DNA from: a bacterium
Lineage (GTDB): Bacteria > Sumerlaeota > Sumerlaeia > SLMS01
Reading direction: 5' to 3'
DNA: 64,000 nucleotides
NCBI GenBank assembly: GCA_016125005.1
Contig: WGMQ01000082.1
Span: forward strand, 1 to 64,000
Position numbers and translations under genes: made by a program. Of the stretch, positions 17,223 to 26,782 are shown piece after piece. The notes beneath the pieces were generated by a model. That model did not search any database. It was not told the DNA's origin and saw nothing but the letters and a program-made list of their open reading frames with translations. Each line of letters begins with the position of its first letter. Within the stretch, counting starts at the first letter, position 1.

Positions 17223-19289
17223 ATGATTTACGCACTGGTTGCCATTTCCGTTCTATTCCTGGCGGTGCTGACGCTGGGCGTCATCGCCTTCATCGCCAAG
17301 TTCATCGTCAAGGCGGAGCAGGGGCGCGCGCTCATCATCACCTCGCGCGGGGCGACAAAGGTCAGCTTCACGGCTGACTATGTCATCCCGATCTTCCAAC
17401 GCCTTGAACTGATGGACATCTCCCTCAAGCGCATCGAGATCGAGCGCTCCGGGAAGGACGGCCTCATTTGCAAGGATAACATCCGCGCCGACATCAAGGT
17501 GGCCTTCTTCGTTCGCGTGAACAAGACGGTGGAGGACGTGCTGAAGGTGGCCCAGTCGATCGGCTGCCAGCGTGCCTCCGACCCGCGCGCCCTCATTGAA
17601 CTCTTCGACGCGAAGTTCTCCGAAGGTCTCAAGACCGTCGGCAAGCGCTTCGATTTCACGCAGCTATACACCGACCGCGGCGAGTTCAAGACCGAGATCC
17701 TGGAGGTCATCGGCACGGACCTCAACGGCTTCATCCTGGACGACGCTGCCATCGACTACCTTGAGCAAACGCCGGTCACTTACCTGAGCCCGCAGAACAT
17801 CCTCGACGCCGAGGGCATCAAGAAGATCACCGACCTGACCGCCAATCAGGCGATCCTTTCCAACAAGATCGACCGCGACCGCGAGAAGACCATCACGAAG
17901 CAGAACGTGGAGGCCCGCGAGGCCATCCTGGAGATGGAGCGCCAGCTCGCCGAGTCCGAGGAAAAGCAGCGCCGCGAGGTCGCCGCCGCCAAGGCCCGTG
18001 AGCAGGCAGAGTCCGTCAAGATCCAGCAGGAAGAGAAGCTCAAGGCCGAGCGCGCCCGCATCACCACCGAGGAGGAGGTGCGCATCGCCGAGGAGCAGAA
18101 GGAGCGCCAGATCATCGTGGCGCAGAAGGCCAAGGAGCGCACCGAGAAGATCGAAATCGAGCGCGTGGAGAAGGACCGCGCCCTCGAGGCCACCGAGCGC
18201 GAGCGCATCGTTTCCCTCGCCCAGATCGAGAAGGAAAAGGCCATCGAAACCGAGCGCAAGACGATCCAGGAAGTCATCCGCGAGCGCGTCTCCGTGGAGA
18301 AGGCCGTGGTCGCCGAGGAAGAAAAGATTCGCGACACGAAGGTGCACGCGGAAGCGGAACGCGGACGCCACGTCAAGGTGGTGGCTGCCGAGGCCAACGC
18401 CCAGGAACTGCTCGTCAAGCAGGTCCAGGCCGCCGACGCCAGCCGTCAGTCCGCCGAGCTGGATGCGCGCCGCAAGGTCATCGAGGCCGAAGCCGAGTTC
18501 TCTGCCTCCGAGAAGCGCGCGCAGGCCATGAAGATCATCGCCGAGGCGAAGGCCGCCGAGGAAGCAGTCATCGGCATGTCCGAGGTCACCGTCATGCAGG
18601 CCCGCGCCAAGGCCGTCGAGGAGCAGGGCGCCGCGGAAGCGAAGGTGCTCGAACTCAAGGCCTTTGCGGAAGCCCGTGGTCTCGAAGCCCGCGCCAATGC
18701 CAAGCAGAAGGAAGGCGAGGCCGAAGCCACGGTGCTCGGAAAGAAGCTCGCCGCCGAAGCCCAGGGCATCACCGAGAAGGCGGAAGCCATGCGCAAGCTC
18801 GACGGCGTCGGCAAGGAGCACGAGGAATACAAGCTGCGCCTCGACATGGAGAAGTCCGTGGCGCTGGCCCAGATCAGCATCCAGAAGGACATCGCCGCCG
18901 CTCAGGCCGAGGTCATTTCCTCCGCGGTCAAGAGCGCCAAGATCGACATCGTCGGTGGCGAGACCATGTTCTTCGAGAAGATCATCGGCTCCATCGCGCA
19001 GGGCAAATCCATCGACCGTCTGGTCGACAACAGCCAGGTGCTGACGGACGTAAAGGAGACCTTCTTCACGGGCGACGGCGACCAGTTCAGCCGTGAACTG
19101 CGCCGGGTCATCGGGATGTTCGGCGTCAACTCGGAGGACGTGAAGAACCTGACGGTCTCGGCGCTGATTGCCGACCTGATGACGTCGACCGAAGACGAGG
19201 GAATCCGCGGCAAGCTCCAGTCGGCGCTCGCCGTGGCCAAGCGCCTCGGCCTCGCCGGCAAGACCGTCGCCTCCGTCACGAAGCTCTAA
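17223..19289 (+). CDS. yqiK: Flotillin-like SPFH protein (YqiK type)
   Basis: A 688-residue membrane scaffold. An N-terminal hydrophobic hairpin or anchor (residues 1-30) is followed by the SPFH/band-7 domain (about 30-200: EQGRALIITSRGATKVSF, VAFFVRVNKTVEDVLKVAQ). A very long charged coiled coil (about 205-560) is rich in Ala/Glu/Lys/Arg with repeated ERERI/EKEKAIE blocks. The globular C-terminus (about 570-688) is helical. Flotillins oligomerise into membrane microdomains and recruit partners. The ribosome-binding site AAAGGAAGG lies seven bases before ATG 17223. It sits between the OB-fold protein and the giant AAA+ protein in one tight plus-strand unit. Confidence 0.92.
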   Translation: MIYALVAISVLFLAVLTLGVIAFIAKFIVKAEQGRALIITSRGATKVSFTADYVIPIFQRLELMDISLKRIEIERSGKDGLICKDNIRADIKVAFFVRVNKTVEDVLKVAQSIGCQRASDPRALIELFDAKFSEGLKTVGKRFDFTQLYTDRGEFKTEILEVIGTDLNGFILDDAAIDYLEQTPVTYLSPQNILDAEGIKKITDLTANQAILSNKIDRDREKTITKQNVEAREAILEMERQLAESEEKQRREVAAAKAREQAESVKIQQEEKLKAERARITTEEEVRIAEEQKERQIIVAQKAKERTEKIEIERVEKDRALEATERERIVSLAQIEKEKAIETERKTIQEVIRERVSVEKAVVAEEEKIRDTKVHAEAERGRHVKVVAAEANAQELLVKQVQAADASRQSAELDARRKVIEAEAEFSASEKRAQAMKIIAEAKAAEEAVIGMSEVTVMQARAKAVEEQGAAEAKVLELKAFAEARGLEARANAKQKEGEAEATVLGKKLAAEAQGITEKAEAMRKLDGVGKEHEEYKLRLDMEKSVALAQISIQKDIAAAQAEVISSAVKSAKIDIVGGETMFFEKIIGSIAQGKSIDRLVDNSQVLTDVKETFFTGDGDQFSRELRRVIGMFGVNSEDVKNLTVSALIADLMTSTEDEGIRGKLQSALAVAKRLGLAGKTVASVTKL

Positions 19290-19319
19290 CCGAATACTCC
19301 CGGATTGGAGACTCCCCTC

Positions 19320-22300
19320 ATGGCCGACGAGGTCAAACTCGAAGGCGGGACCTACGAGATTCTCCGCACACGACTCAACGGGCACGCAGCCGAGCTGCGT
19401 GCCCGCGTCGAGCGGCTCAACCAGGCCCGCAAGAATGCCTTCGGCAAGATCGAGCAAGCCCTCCTTGCCAGCCAGCGCATCACGACGGCGAACAACTGCA
19501 CGCCGCGCGACCTGATCTGCCTCGGTCACCGCTTCCTCTTCGGCTACAATGTGCAGTTCGGCCTCAAGGCCACCGTCAACGTCGAGGATGTCTTCGCGAC
19601 CTACGAGGAGGGCGAGGGGGGCTTTGTTGAGTCCAAGGCCTCGCTACTCGAAGATGTCCGCTTCCGCGAGGATTTTGCCTCCCTCTACAAGTACTACAAG
19701 AACACGACTTTCGCCCAGTTCCACCTGAGCGGCCCTCACCTCTTCATGGTCTTCCAAATCGGCCGCGCCGTGACCGATGTGAAGACCTTCAAGTGGCTCG
19801 TCCAGGACGGCGAACTGACCTATATAGACAACCGCAGCGACCACGAGTTCAAGTTTCCGCCCCAGCACGATTTCGAGTGGAAGCGCACCCACCGCGACAT
19901 GCGACGCGAGGGCCGTTTTGCCCATATCTCCATCGAGGATCGCGTCTTCATCGAGACGACCGGCGGCGACCTGACCGTCAAGATCGAGGACAATACCGCG
20001 ACCGGCCAGGGCATCTACTCTGAACCGGTCGACCACAAGGAGCAGACGCTCGACGACGCGGAGTTTTTCTACGCCATCGTCGGGCCGATGATCCTGCTCC
20101 GCATCAGGCCCTACCAGGAGAAAAACTACCGCTATCTCGTCTATAACGAGAAGCTGAAGACCGTTGCCCGTGTCGACGCGATGGAGCGTGCCTGCATTCT
20201 CCTGCCCGACTCGCAAGGCTTGATTTTCCCCAACGGCTACTGCCTCCAGACGGGCGAGCTAAAGATCTTCGATCACAACCCCGAGGGGATGATTTTCGAA
20301 CGGCGTCTGGCCGCGCCCAACGGCGAGGACTATCTGTACTCCTTCCACAATCGCGAGACCGGTGTCTATACGCTGCTCTCCTACAACCTGATCGAGCAGC
20401 AGGTCGCCACGCCCCTGCACAGCAATGGCTACTCGCTGTTCGATGACGGGCGCATGGTGGTGCTCCGCGCAGACGCGGAACCCACGCGCCACCACATGGT
20501 CCAGACCTGGCAGACGCCCTTCGTGGCGTCGGCGCTCTCGGTGCCCCAGGCTGCCGACAGCCCGCTGGTCAAGGTCGGGAACAAGGAAGTCGTCCGCGTC
20601 ATGGCCGAGTGCGCCGAGCTGATGAAGCTCTGCGAGCGGGGCGAGGCCTACGAACTTGTCTATACGGACATCGCACGCACGGCGAGCGGCATGATCGATT
20701 CCTATTTCTGGCTCGGCGAGGCCTTTGCCGAGAACCTTGCCGAGGTGCTGCAGCTCATCCGCGGCACCGCCAATGCTGCGGTGGACGAGTTCCGCAAGGT
20801 CACCGCTCTTCGCCGTACCGCCCGCGAGGCCGTTGGCACCTTCACCACGCGCGCCGCCGAGTTGATGCAATCCGTGCAGCCCGCCTACCTCAACTCCATC
20901 GACGATTTCGTGAAGGGGATGGCGGACTATCGCGCCCTGCGCGGACAGGTGGGGACGCTGCGCGAGATGCGCTACGCCGACCTGGAGCAGATCGGCAAGG
21001 TCGAGCAGCAGTTGGTCGAGCGCATGGACCTGCTCGCCAACGGCACCGTCGATCACCTGCTGAAGCCCGAGTCGCTCGTCCCCTACGAGCAGCGCCTGGC
21101 CAAGCTGGCTGCCGATGTGGCCGCCGCCACCAAGGGCGTCGAGGTCGGGGAGCACGCCAAGGCCATCGAGGAAACCGCGAAGGGCCTGGACCTGCTCATC
21201 GACGTGGTCAGCAACCTCAAGATCGAGGACCCGACCCGCAGCGCCGCCATTATCGACCGCATCTCGACTGTCTATGCGGGTGTGAACCAGCAACGCGAGG
21301 CCACCAAGGCGCGTCGCAAGGAACTGGGCGGCGCCGAGGCCATCGTCGAGTTTGGCGCGCAGCTCAAGCTGCTCGGCCAGAGCGTGGTCAACTTCCTCGA
21401 TGTGGCCGACACCCCGGCCCGCGTCGAGGAGTACCTCAACAAGCTCCTCGTGCAGGTGGAGTCGCTCGAGAGTCGCTTTTCGGACTATGACGAGTTCATC
21501 TCCCAACTGGCCGACAAGCGTGAGGAGATCCAGTCGGCGTTCGAGAGCCGCAAGCTGGCCCTCATCGAGGCCCGGAACAAGAAGGCCTCCACCCTCCAGT
21601 CGTCGGCGAACCGGATACTGAGCGGTATTCGCAACAAGGCCGAAAGCCTGAAGGAAATCGAGGAGCTTCACAGCTACTTCGCCTCCGACCTGATGGTCGA
21701 GAAGGTGCGCGACATCGTTCGCCAATTGGTGGAACTGGGCGATCCCGTGAAGGGCGACGAGATTGGCGGACGCCTCAAGTCGACGCTGGAGAACGCCGTT
21801 CGCCAGCTCAAGGACCGCAAGGAACTTTTCGAAGACGGACAGAACGTCATCAAGCTGGGGCGCCACTCCTTCAGCGTGAACACGCAACCGCTCGACCTGA
21901 CGATCCTCCAGCGCGACGGCGGCCTATTCTTCCACCTGACCGGCACGAATTTCTTCGATCAGATCACCGACCCGGAGATTCTTGCCCTCAGGGACGTCTG
22001 GGATCTGGAGGTCCGGAGCGAATCGCCCAGTCTATACAGGGCCGAGTTCCTTGCCTTCAGCTTCCACGAGGCAAATCCGCACCTTTTGCCCGGTTCGGAG
22101 GAGGAACTGCTCGCGCAGGTGCAGGCCTTCATGGCACCGCGCTATCAGGAAGGTTACCTCAAGGGGGTCCATGATCTTGATGCGGCGCGGATCTATCAGG
22201 TCCTGAAGGCCGCACTCTCGGATGCCGGACTGCTGCGCTGGTCGTCGGAGTCGCGCAGCGCGGCGCTGCTCGCCTGGTCGTGGCTCGTGGAGCCTGATCG

Positions 22301-24917
22301 CCGTGAAGCGACCGCGCGACGCTGTGCCGCCGCAGGCGCACTACGCGAGGTCTTCCCAGCGGCCGATTTTTCAAGCGAGATCGAATCCCTGAAGGAGCTT
22401 CTACTTGGCGCGTATAGAGGTATAGACATCTATACGGACGCCACGGTCGATGCTGCCGCCCGCTATCTGTTCGATCAATTGGGCTCCTCGGAGGTGTTCC
22501 CCCTCGACGGACACGCGGCCGATCTGGCGGCCCGGTTCGAGTCGTATCTGACTGAGTCGATGCACCGCGGCCGTTTCGAGAAGGCCCTGAAGGCTTGGGA
22601 GGCTGATGCAGTCGAGCGGTTTTGCCTGGTCCGCCGTTGGGTCGGCGGATTCCTGGAGACGCTTGGCGAGGAGCGCGATACATTCGCGCCGCATCTCGAC
22701 GAGGCGGTCGTCCATCTGCTGAAGCCCACGGTTTCACGGGCCATTTCACGGGTGGAGACCCGTGGTTTCATCGCCGGGATGCGCGGAAATCATCCGCTCA
22801 TCGCACAGGGCAACCTCCCCTTCGACCTTCCCGCGTTCCTATCGCGTCTCGCCGAGCACCAGGCGACGGTGTTGCCGCGCCTCGAGCGCTTCCAAACGCT
22901 CAAGCGCGAGCTGGTGGAGAAGTATCGCAAGTCGCTACGCCTCGACGAATTCAAACCGCGCGTGCTCACGTCCTTCGTTCGCAACCGGCTGATCGACAGC
23001 GTCTATCTCCCGCGCATCGGCGAGAACTTCGCCAAGCAGATGGGCACCGTCGGCGCGACCAAACGCACCGACCTCATGGGCATGTTGCTGCTCGTGTCCC
23101 CTCCCGGGTACGGCAAGACCACGATCATGGAGTACCTTGCCCATCGGTTGGGCCTCGTCTTCATGAAGATCAACGGCCCCGCTCTCGGGCATCGGGTGCT
23201 GTCGCTCGATCCGACAGAGGCCCCCAATGCGGGTGCGCGCGAGGAACTCAACAAGCTGAACCTCGCCTTCGAGATGGGCGACAACGTGATGATCTATGTG
23301 GATGACATCCAGCATTGTCATCCCGAGTTCCTGCAGAAGTTCATCTCGCTCTGCGATGGCCAGCGCAAGATCGAGGGCGTCTTCCGTGGCACGGCGAAGA
23401 CCTACGACCTGCGCGGGCGCAAGGTCTGCGTCGTCATGGCGGGCAATCCCTACACCGAGTCGGGCGACAAGTTCCAGATCCCGGATATGCTTGCCAATCG
23501 TGCCGATACCTACAACCTCGGCGACATCATCGGCGACAGCCGCGAGGCCTTCGAACTCAGCTATATCGAAAATTCCCTCACGTCCAATCCGATCCTCGGA
23601 CGTCTATCCACGCGGAGCCAGAAGGATCTATACACCTTCGTTCGACTCGTCGACACGGGGAGCCGCGAGGGCCTGGACTTCGAGGGCAGCTACTCCGCCG
23701 AGGAACAGACCGAGATCGTCGCAGTGCTGCGCCGGATGCGCGAGATCCAGTCCGTGATCCTGAAGGTGAACCTTGAGTATATACGCTCGGCGGCGCAGGA
23801 GGACGCCTACCGCACCGAGCCGCCCTTCAAGCTCCAGGGCTCCTACCGCAACATGAACAAGCTGGCGGAGAAGGTCCTTCCCATCATGGATGACAAGGAG
23901 CTTCGGACGCTCCTGATGGCACACTACGAGAGTGAAGCGCAGACTCTCACCGGATCCGCCGAGTTCAACCTGGCGCGCTTCCGCGAGTTGCAGGGTTGGG
24001 CCACGGCGGAGGATCGCGCGCGCCTTGAGGCCATTCGCGAGACCTTCCAGCGCAACATGAAGCTGCGCGGCATGTCGGAGACGGACCCAATGTCCCAGTT
24101 GCTGGCGGAAGTGGGCGACATGCAGCGGGCCTTCTCGAAGATCGGCGGCTCCGTGGAGCGTGTCTATACAGCGCTCGACACGGCGCGCGGCGCGATCTCA
24201 GAGGGACTCGCGGCCACAGGCCAGGGTGTCTCGGCGCTTCGCGGCGAGTTGGATGGCATCGGCAGCGGCCTCCGCGGCCTCGCGGCGATCGACAAGACGA
24301 ACCAGGTCCTTGCGAAGGGCTTCTCGGAGATGGCGACCCTCAGGGCCGCTCCATCGGGCGGTGCTCCCGATGCGGCCAAGCTGGACGAATTCCTCGGCAA
24401 GCTGCGTGTGGTGCTCTCCGCGGCGGCACGTCCCATCATTGTCCGGAGTGAAGTTCCCTCCACTCGTCAGGAGACGGGTCTCGAAGTCAGCGCGGAGCGG
24501 CGTGGTGCCTTTGCCAGCGACGCGGAGCTTCACGCCTGGCTTTCCGAGGAAGGTTGGGGAATCGGCGAGCTGGGCGGCGGGCGCCTTGAGCTATACGACA
24601 ACAGCGACACGCGCCTGGTGATCTCGATGATGCCGGAGGCGCTGTACTTCCAGTCGGAGGCGGGGCAGGTGCCGCCCGCCGTCGCGCGGCATATCTATCG
24701 CGAGTTGCTCGCCCTGAACACGCAGATCCTGCCGCTCAGCATCGGGCTGGATCGTGGCTCGGCGGAGATGCATCGCCTGCTGGTGCTGGAAAGCCGCGAC
24801 CGCAGCATCATGTCGCGTGAGGAACTTTCCACGATCCTGCGTGCCTTCCACAGTGCGGTGCAGGCCACGCGGAGCCTCGTGCGCGACCTGCTGGCGGCGC
24901 CTCCGCCTCCCGAATGA
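19320..24917 (+). CDS. Giant coiled-coil AAA+ ATPase of the flotillin-associated 'DNA repair ATPase' type
   Basis: A 1865-residue cytoplasmic protein. Residues about 1-450 look like a mostly beta, possibly propeller-type, domain with repeated YLVYNEKLKT/YLYSFHNRETGVYTLLS strands. About 520-830 is predicted coiled coil, followed by a mixed segment. An AAA+ core runs from about 1230 to 1500, with Walker A SPPGYGKTTIMEYLA (about 1258-1272), Walker B NVMIYVDDIQHCHPEF (about 1321) and a sensor-1-like VVMAGNPYTESGDKF. A second helical stretch (about 1600-1680) and a small C-terminal alpha/beta domain follow. Relatives are annotated 'DNA repair ATPase' and recur beside flotillin genes, but no DNA-repair motif is visible and the name should not be taken as function. 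ATG 19320 has GGAG upstream. Five GTCTATAC/GTATAGAC octamers lie in the gene. Confidence 0.82.
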   Translation: MADEVKLEGGTYEILRTRLNGHAAELRARVERLNQARKNAFGKIEQALLASQRITTANNCTPRDLICLGHRFLFGYNVQFGLKATVNVEDVFATYEEGEGGFVESKASLLEDVRFREDFASLYKYYKNTTFAQFHLSGPHLFMVFQIGRAVTDVKTFKWLVQDGELTYIDNRSDHEFKFPPQHDFEWKRTHRDMRREGRFAHISIEDRVFIETTGGDLTVKIEDNTATGQGIYSEPVDHKEQTLDDAEFFYAIVGPMILLRIRPYQEKNYRYLVYNEKLKTVARVDAMERACILLPDSQGLIFPNGYCLQTGELKIFDHNPEGMIFERRLAAPNGEDYLYSFHNRETGVYTLLSYNLIEQQVATPLHSNGYSLFDDGRMVVLRADAEPTRHHMVQTWQTPFVASALSVPQAADSPLVKVGNKEVVRVMAECAELMKLCERGEAYELVYTDIARTASGMIDSYFWLGEAFAENLAEVLQLIRGTANAAVDEFRKVTALRRTAREAVGTFTTRAAELMQSVQPAYLNSIDDFVKGMADYRALRGQVGTLREMRYADLEQIGKVEQQLVERMDLLANGTVDHLLKPESLVPYEQRLAKLAADVAAATKGVEVGEHAKAIEETAKGLDLLIDVVSNLKIEDPTRSAAIIDRISTVYAGVNQQREATKARRKELGGAEAIVEFGAQLKLLGQSVVNFLDVADTPARVEEYLNKLLVQVESLESRFSDYDEFISQLADKREEIQSAFESRKLALIEARNKKASTLQSSANRILSGIRNKAESLKEIEELHSYFASDLMVEKVRDIVRQLVELGDPVKGDEIGGRLKSTLENAVRQLKDRKELFEDGQNVIKLGRHSFSVNTQPLDLTILQRDGGLFFHLTGTNFFDQITDPEILALRDVWDLEVRSESPSLYRAEFLAFSFHEANPHLLPGSEEELLAQVQAFMAPRYQEGYLKGVHDLDAARIYQVLKAALSDAGLLRWSSESRSAALLAWSWLVEPDRREATARRCAAAGALREVFPAADFSSEIESLKELLLGAYRGIDIYTDATVDAAARYLFDQLGSSEVFPLDGHAADLAARFESYLTESMHRGRFEKALKAWEADAVERFCLVRRWVGGFLETLGEERDTFAPHLDEAVVHLLKPTVSRAISRVETRGFIAGMRGNHPLIAQGNLPFDLPAFLSRLAEHQATVLPRLERFQTLKRELVEKYRKSLRLDEFKPRVLTSFVRNRLIDSVYLPRIGENFAKQMGTVGATKRTDLMGMLLLVSPPGYGKTTIMEYLAHRLGLVFMKINGPALGHRVLSLDPTEAPNAGAREELNKLNLAFEMGDNVMIYVDDIQHCHPEFLQKFISLCDGQRKIEGVFRGTAKTYDLRGRKVCVVMAGNPYTESGDKFQIPDMLANRADTYNLGDIIGDSREAFELSYIENSLTSNPILGRLSTRSQKDLYTFVRLVDTGSREGLDFEGSYSAEEQTEIVAVLRRMREIQSVILKVNLEYIRSAAQEDAYRTEPPFKLQGSYRNMNKLAEKVLPIMDDKELRTLLMAHYESEAQTLTGSAEFNLARFRELQGWATAEDRARLEAIRETFQRNMKLRGMSETDPMSQLLAEVGDMQRAFSKIGGSVERVYTALDTARGAISEGLAATGQGVSALRGELDGIGSGLRGLAAIDKTNQVLAKGFSEMATLRAAPSGGAPDAAKLDEFLGKLRVVLSAAARPIIVRSEVPSTRQETGLEVSAERRGAFASDAELHAWLSEEGWGIGELGGGRLELYDNSDTRLVISMMPEALYFQSEAGQVPPAVARHIYRELLALNTQILPLSIGLDRGSAEMHRLLVLESRDRSIMSREELSTILRAFHSAVQATRSLVRDLLAAPPPPE
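22412..22435. repeat. Triple cluster of GTATAGA-type words forming an inverted repeat
   Basis: GTATAGA (22412-22418), GTATAGAC (22420-22427) and TCTATAC (22429-22435) occur within 24 bases. The outer two form a perfect 7-bp inverted repeat around the middle copy. The coding sequence needs TAT AGA GGT ATA GAC ATC TAT ACG, using AGA and ATA codons that are scarce elsewhere in this gene. Confidence 0.75.
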
Positions 24918-24991
24918 ACGAAGGGACTCGACGTCACCCGCCCGCTGGGTCTTAAGTATTCCCAGTCCATCGAGCGGATGCACGTCATCGC

Positions 24992-26782
24992 ATGAGCGTA
25001 AGCCTCGTCCCGTTGGTCGCACTGGTGTTGCTGAACTTTGCCGTGGTCGCCTGGATGGTGCGCCTCGGCGATCGGACGCGTTCGGGATTCTTCCTCATGC
25101 TGAACTGCCTGGGGTTGATCCTTTGGGCTGCTGGCCAGTTCATGCACCAGGCCTTGCAACTGGAGGCGGGCCTCACGATGGCGCTGCCCTACCTGGCGAC
25201 GCTGCTGATCCCCGCCAACTTCCTGCATCACGCCATGACACGCCCTCGCCCCCTCGTGCCCATCTGGGGGCGGCCGTCGATGATCTTCGCGGTGTTCGCC
25301 CCCGCGGTGGTGCTCCCGCTGCTCGGCAACTATCACGAGTCGCTGAGCGAGTTCCTCTTCGTCACGATGAGGACCGAGATTCCGCGCCTCGATAGCACGG
25401 CGACGCGCGCCGCGGTGCTCTATGCACTGGGCTGCATCCTGGGGGCAGTGGCTGCGCTCGCGGTGCGATACAACGGTAGCACGGGGCCGGACCAGAATCT
25501 CTCGAAGCACCTGATCGGCTGCATCGTGGGGCCGTTTCTGTTCGCGGGCGTCATCTGGGCGTCGTCGGGGAGCGGCCAGGCGCTGATCCTCCCATCTCCA
25601 GGATTCCTCTTCGCCATCATGGCTCAGGGCGCCGTCGTCGTGGTGTTGCGCCAGGAGGAGCTTCGTGCGCCCCACATCTTCCAGCGCGTCGTGTATGTGC
25701 TCGCTGCGATCATCGTGTCGTTCGTCCTGGTGGCGCTCCTCAGCGAGCTCTACTCGCTCCTGATCGGCTCGGTGCTGGTCGACCGGACGATCGGCTGGCT
25801 GCTCGTTGCGATCATGCTTTGTCTGTTGCTGGGGGCGCGCCTGGCGCACATCGACCGCTTGCTCGACAAGATTCTCTTCACCCGCGCTGCCGAGTACCGC
25901 CGCGTGGTGGAGGAGACGCGCCGCGAACTCGCCGACACGCGAGAGCGCCTGCGCCGCACCGAGCGTCTATCTGTCGTGGGCGAGTTGGCGGCGCGCGTCG
26001 GACACGAGATCAAGAACCCGCTGGGGCCCATCAAGGGCTATGCCCAGATCATGCGCGACAAGTTGGAGCAATGCGACGACTTCATCCATCGCGACGCGTT
26101 CCTGCGGCACCTAAGTGTGATCTTCGAGGAGGTCGAGAACATCGACCGGCGCGTGCGCGAGTTGCTCGATTCCGCCCGCATTCCCCAGCTCGCCATCGCT
26201 CCCATCGATGTGAACCGTCTCGTGGAGCGCTGCGCCACGATCCTCGGCATGGAGGCGGCCACCCATGCCGAGTTGGACGACGATCGCCGTCCCACGCGTA
26301 TAGACGTTGATCTTCATCGCGAAGTCGACGCCATCACCGGCGACGAGGCGCGCCTGGAGGAAGCCCTCTTCAATCTGGGGAGGAACGCTCTGGAGTCGAT
26401 GAACGACAATCCCGGGCGCATCGTGCTGGAGACTCGGCCCGCGCAGTTCCCAAACGGCCAACCTGCCGTGCGCATCGCCGTCGAGGACAACGGCCCCGGC
26501 ATCGACGAGGAGATGGCATCGCACCTGTTCGAGGCTTTCTACACGCGCAAGCAGGGTGGCACGGGCCTCGGTCTTGCCATCGTCAAGTCCATCGTCGAGG
26601 CCCACGGCGGGGAAATCGCCATGAAGCCTGGTGCTGACCAGAAGGGCACTCGCTTCGAAATCCTGCTGCCGCTGGAGGCCACCGTGAATCCCGGCGCCAT
26701 GTTGCCAAAGGGAGGCGGCCATGCCACGCCGACGCCCCGCAACTCATCCTCCGGCGCTTTCCCCCGCGAGCGCATCCTCTGA
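24992..26782 (+). CDS. Orphan sensor histidine kinase with multi-pass membrane domain
   Basis: A 596-residue kinase. The N-terminal half (to about residue 285) has some eight hydrophobic segments and resembles integral-membrane 7TM-type sensors rather than a periplasmic-loop sensor. A short linker coiled coil (RRVVEETRRELADTRERLRR) leads to the dimerisation domain with the H-box ELAARVGHEIKNPLGPIKGY (phospho-accepting His about 337). The ATPase domain shows the N-box LFNLGRNALESM, the G1-box VEDNGPGID and the G2-type loop GGTGLGLAIVKSIVEAHGG, so all catalytic boxes are present. No response regulator is adjacent. It lies 74 bases after the giant AAA+ gene on the same strand, so it may sense membrane state for that cassette. 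Its 3' end overlaps the convergent EI24 gene by 39 bases. Confidence 0.9.
   Translation: MSVSLVPLVALVLLNFAVVAWMVRLGDRTRSGFFLMLNCLGLILWAAGQFMHQALQLEAGLTMALPYLATLLIPANFLHHAMTRPRPLVPIWGRPSMIFAVFAPAVVLPLLGNYHESLSEFLFVTMRTEIPRLDSTATRAAVLYALGCILGAVAALAVRYNGSTGPDQNLSKHLIGCIVGPFLFAGVIWASSGSGQALILPSPGFLFAIMAQGAVVVVLRQEELRAPHIFQRVVYVLAAIIVSFVLVALLSELYSLLIGSVLVDRTIGWLLVAIMLCLLLGARLAHIDRLLDKILFTRAAEYRRVVEETRRELADTRERLRRTERLSVVGELAARVGHEIKNPLGPIKGYAQIMRDKLEQCDDFIHRDAFLRHLSVIFEEVENIDRRVRELLDSARIPQLAIAPIDVNRLVERCATILGMEAATHAELDDDRRPTRIDVDLHREVDAITGDEARLEEALFNLGRNALESMNDNPGRIVLETRPAQFPNGQPAVRIAVEDNGPGIDEEMASHLFEAFYTRKQGGTGLGLAIVKSIVEAHGGEIAMKPGADQKGTRFEILLPLEATVNPGAMLPKGGGHATPTPRNSSSGAFPRERIL

Noticed and set aside
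17664-19529. 621-residue open frame antisense to the flotillin gene
   Set aside because: It is the complement of a coiled coil with strong G/C third positions, giving a Leu/Gly/His/Asp-rich low-complexity translation; no ribosome-binding site or family motif.
20259-21887. 542-residue antisense frame within the giant AAA+ gene
   Set aside because: A shadow frame caused by high GC; the plus-strand protein shows consistent domains and codon pattern.
19320-24917. DNA repair function of the giant ATPase, as its family name implies
   Set aside because: There is only one AAA+ module, with no SMC/Rad50 hinge or ABC signature; the genomic context is membrane-related.
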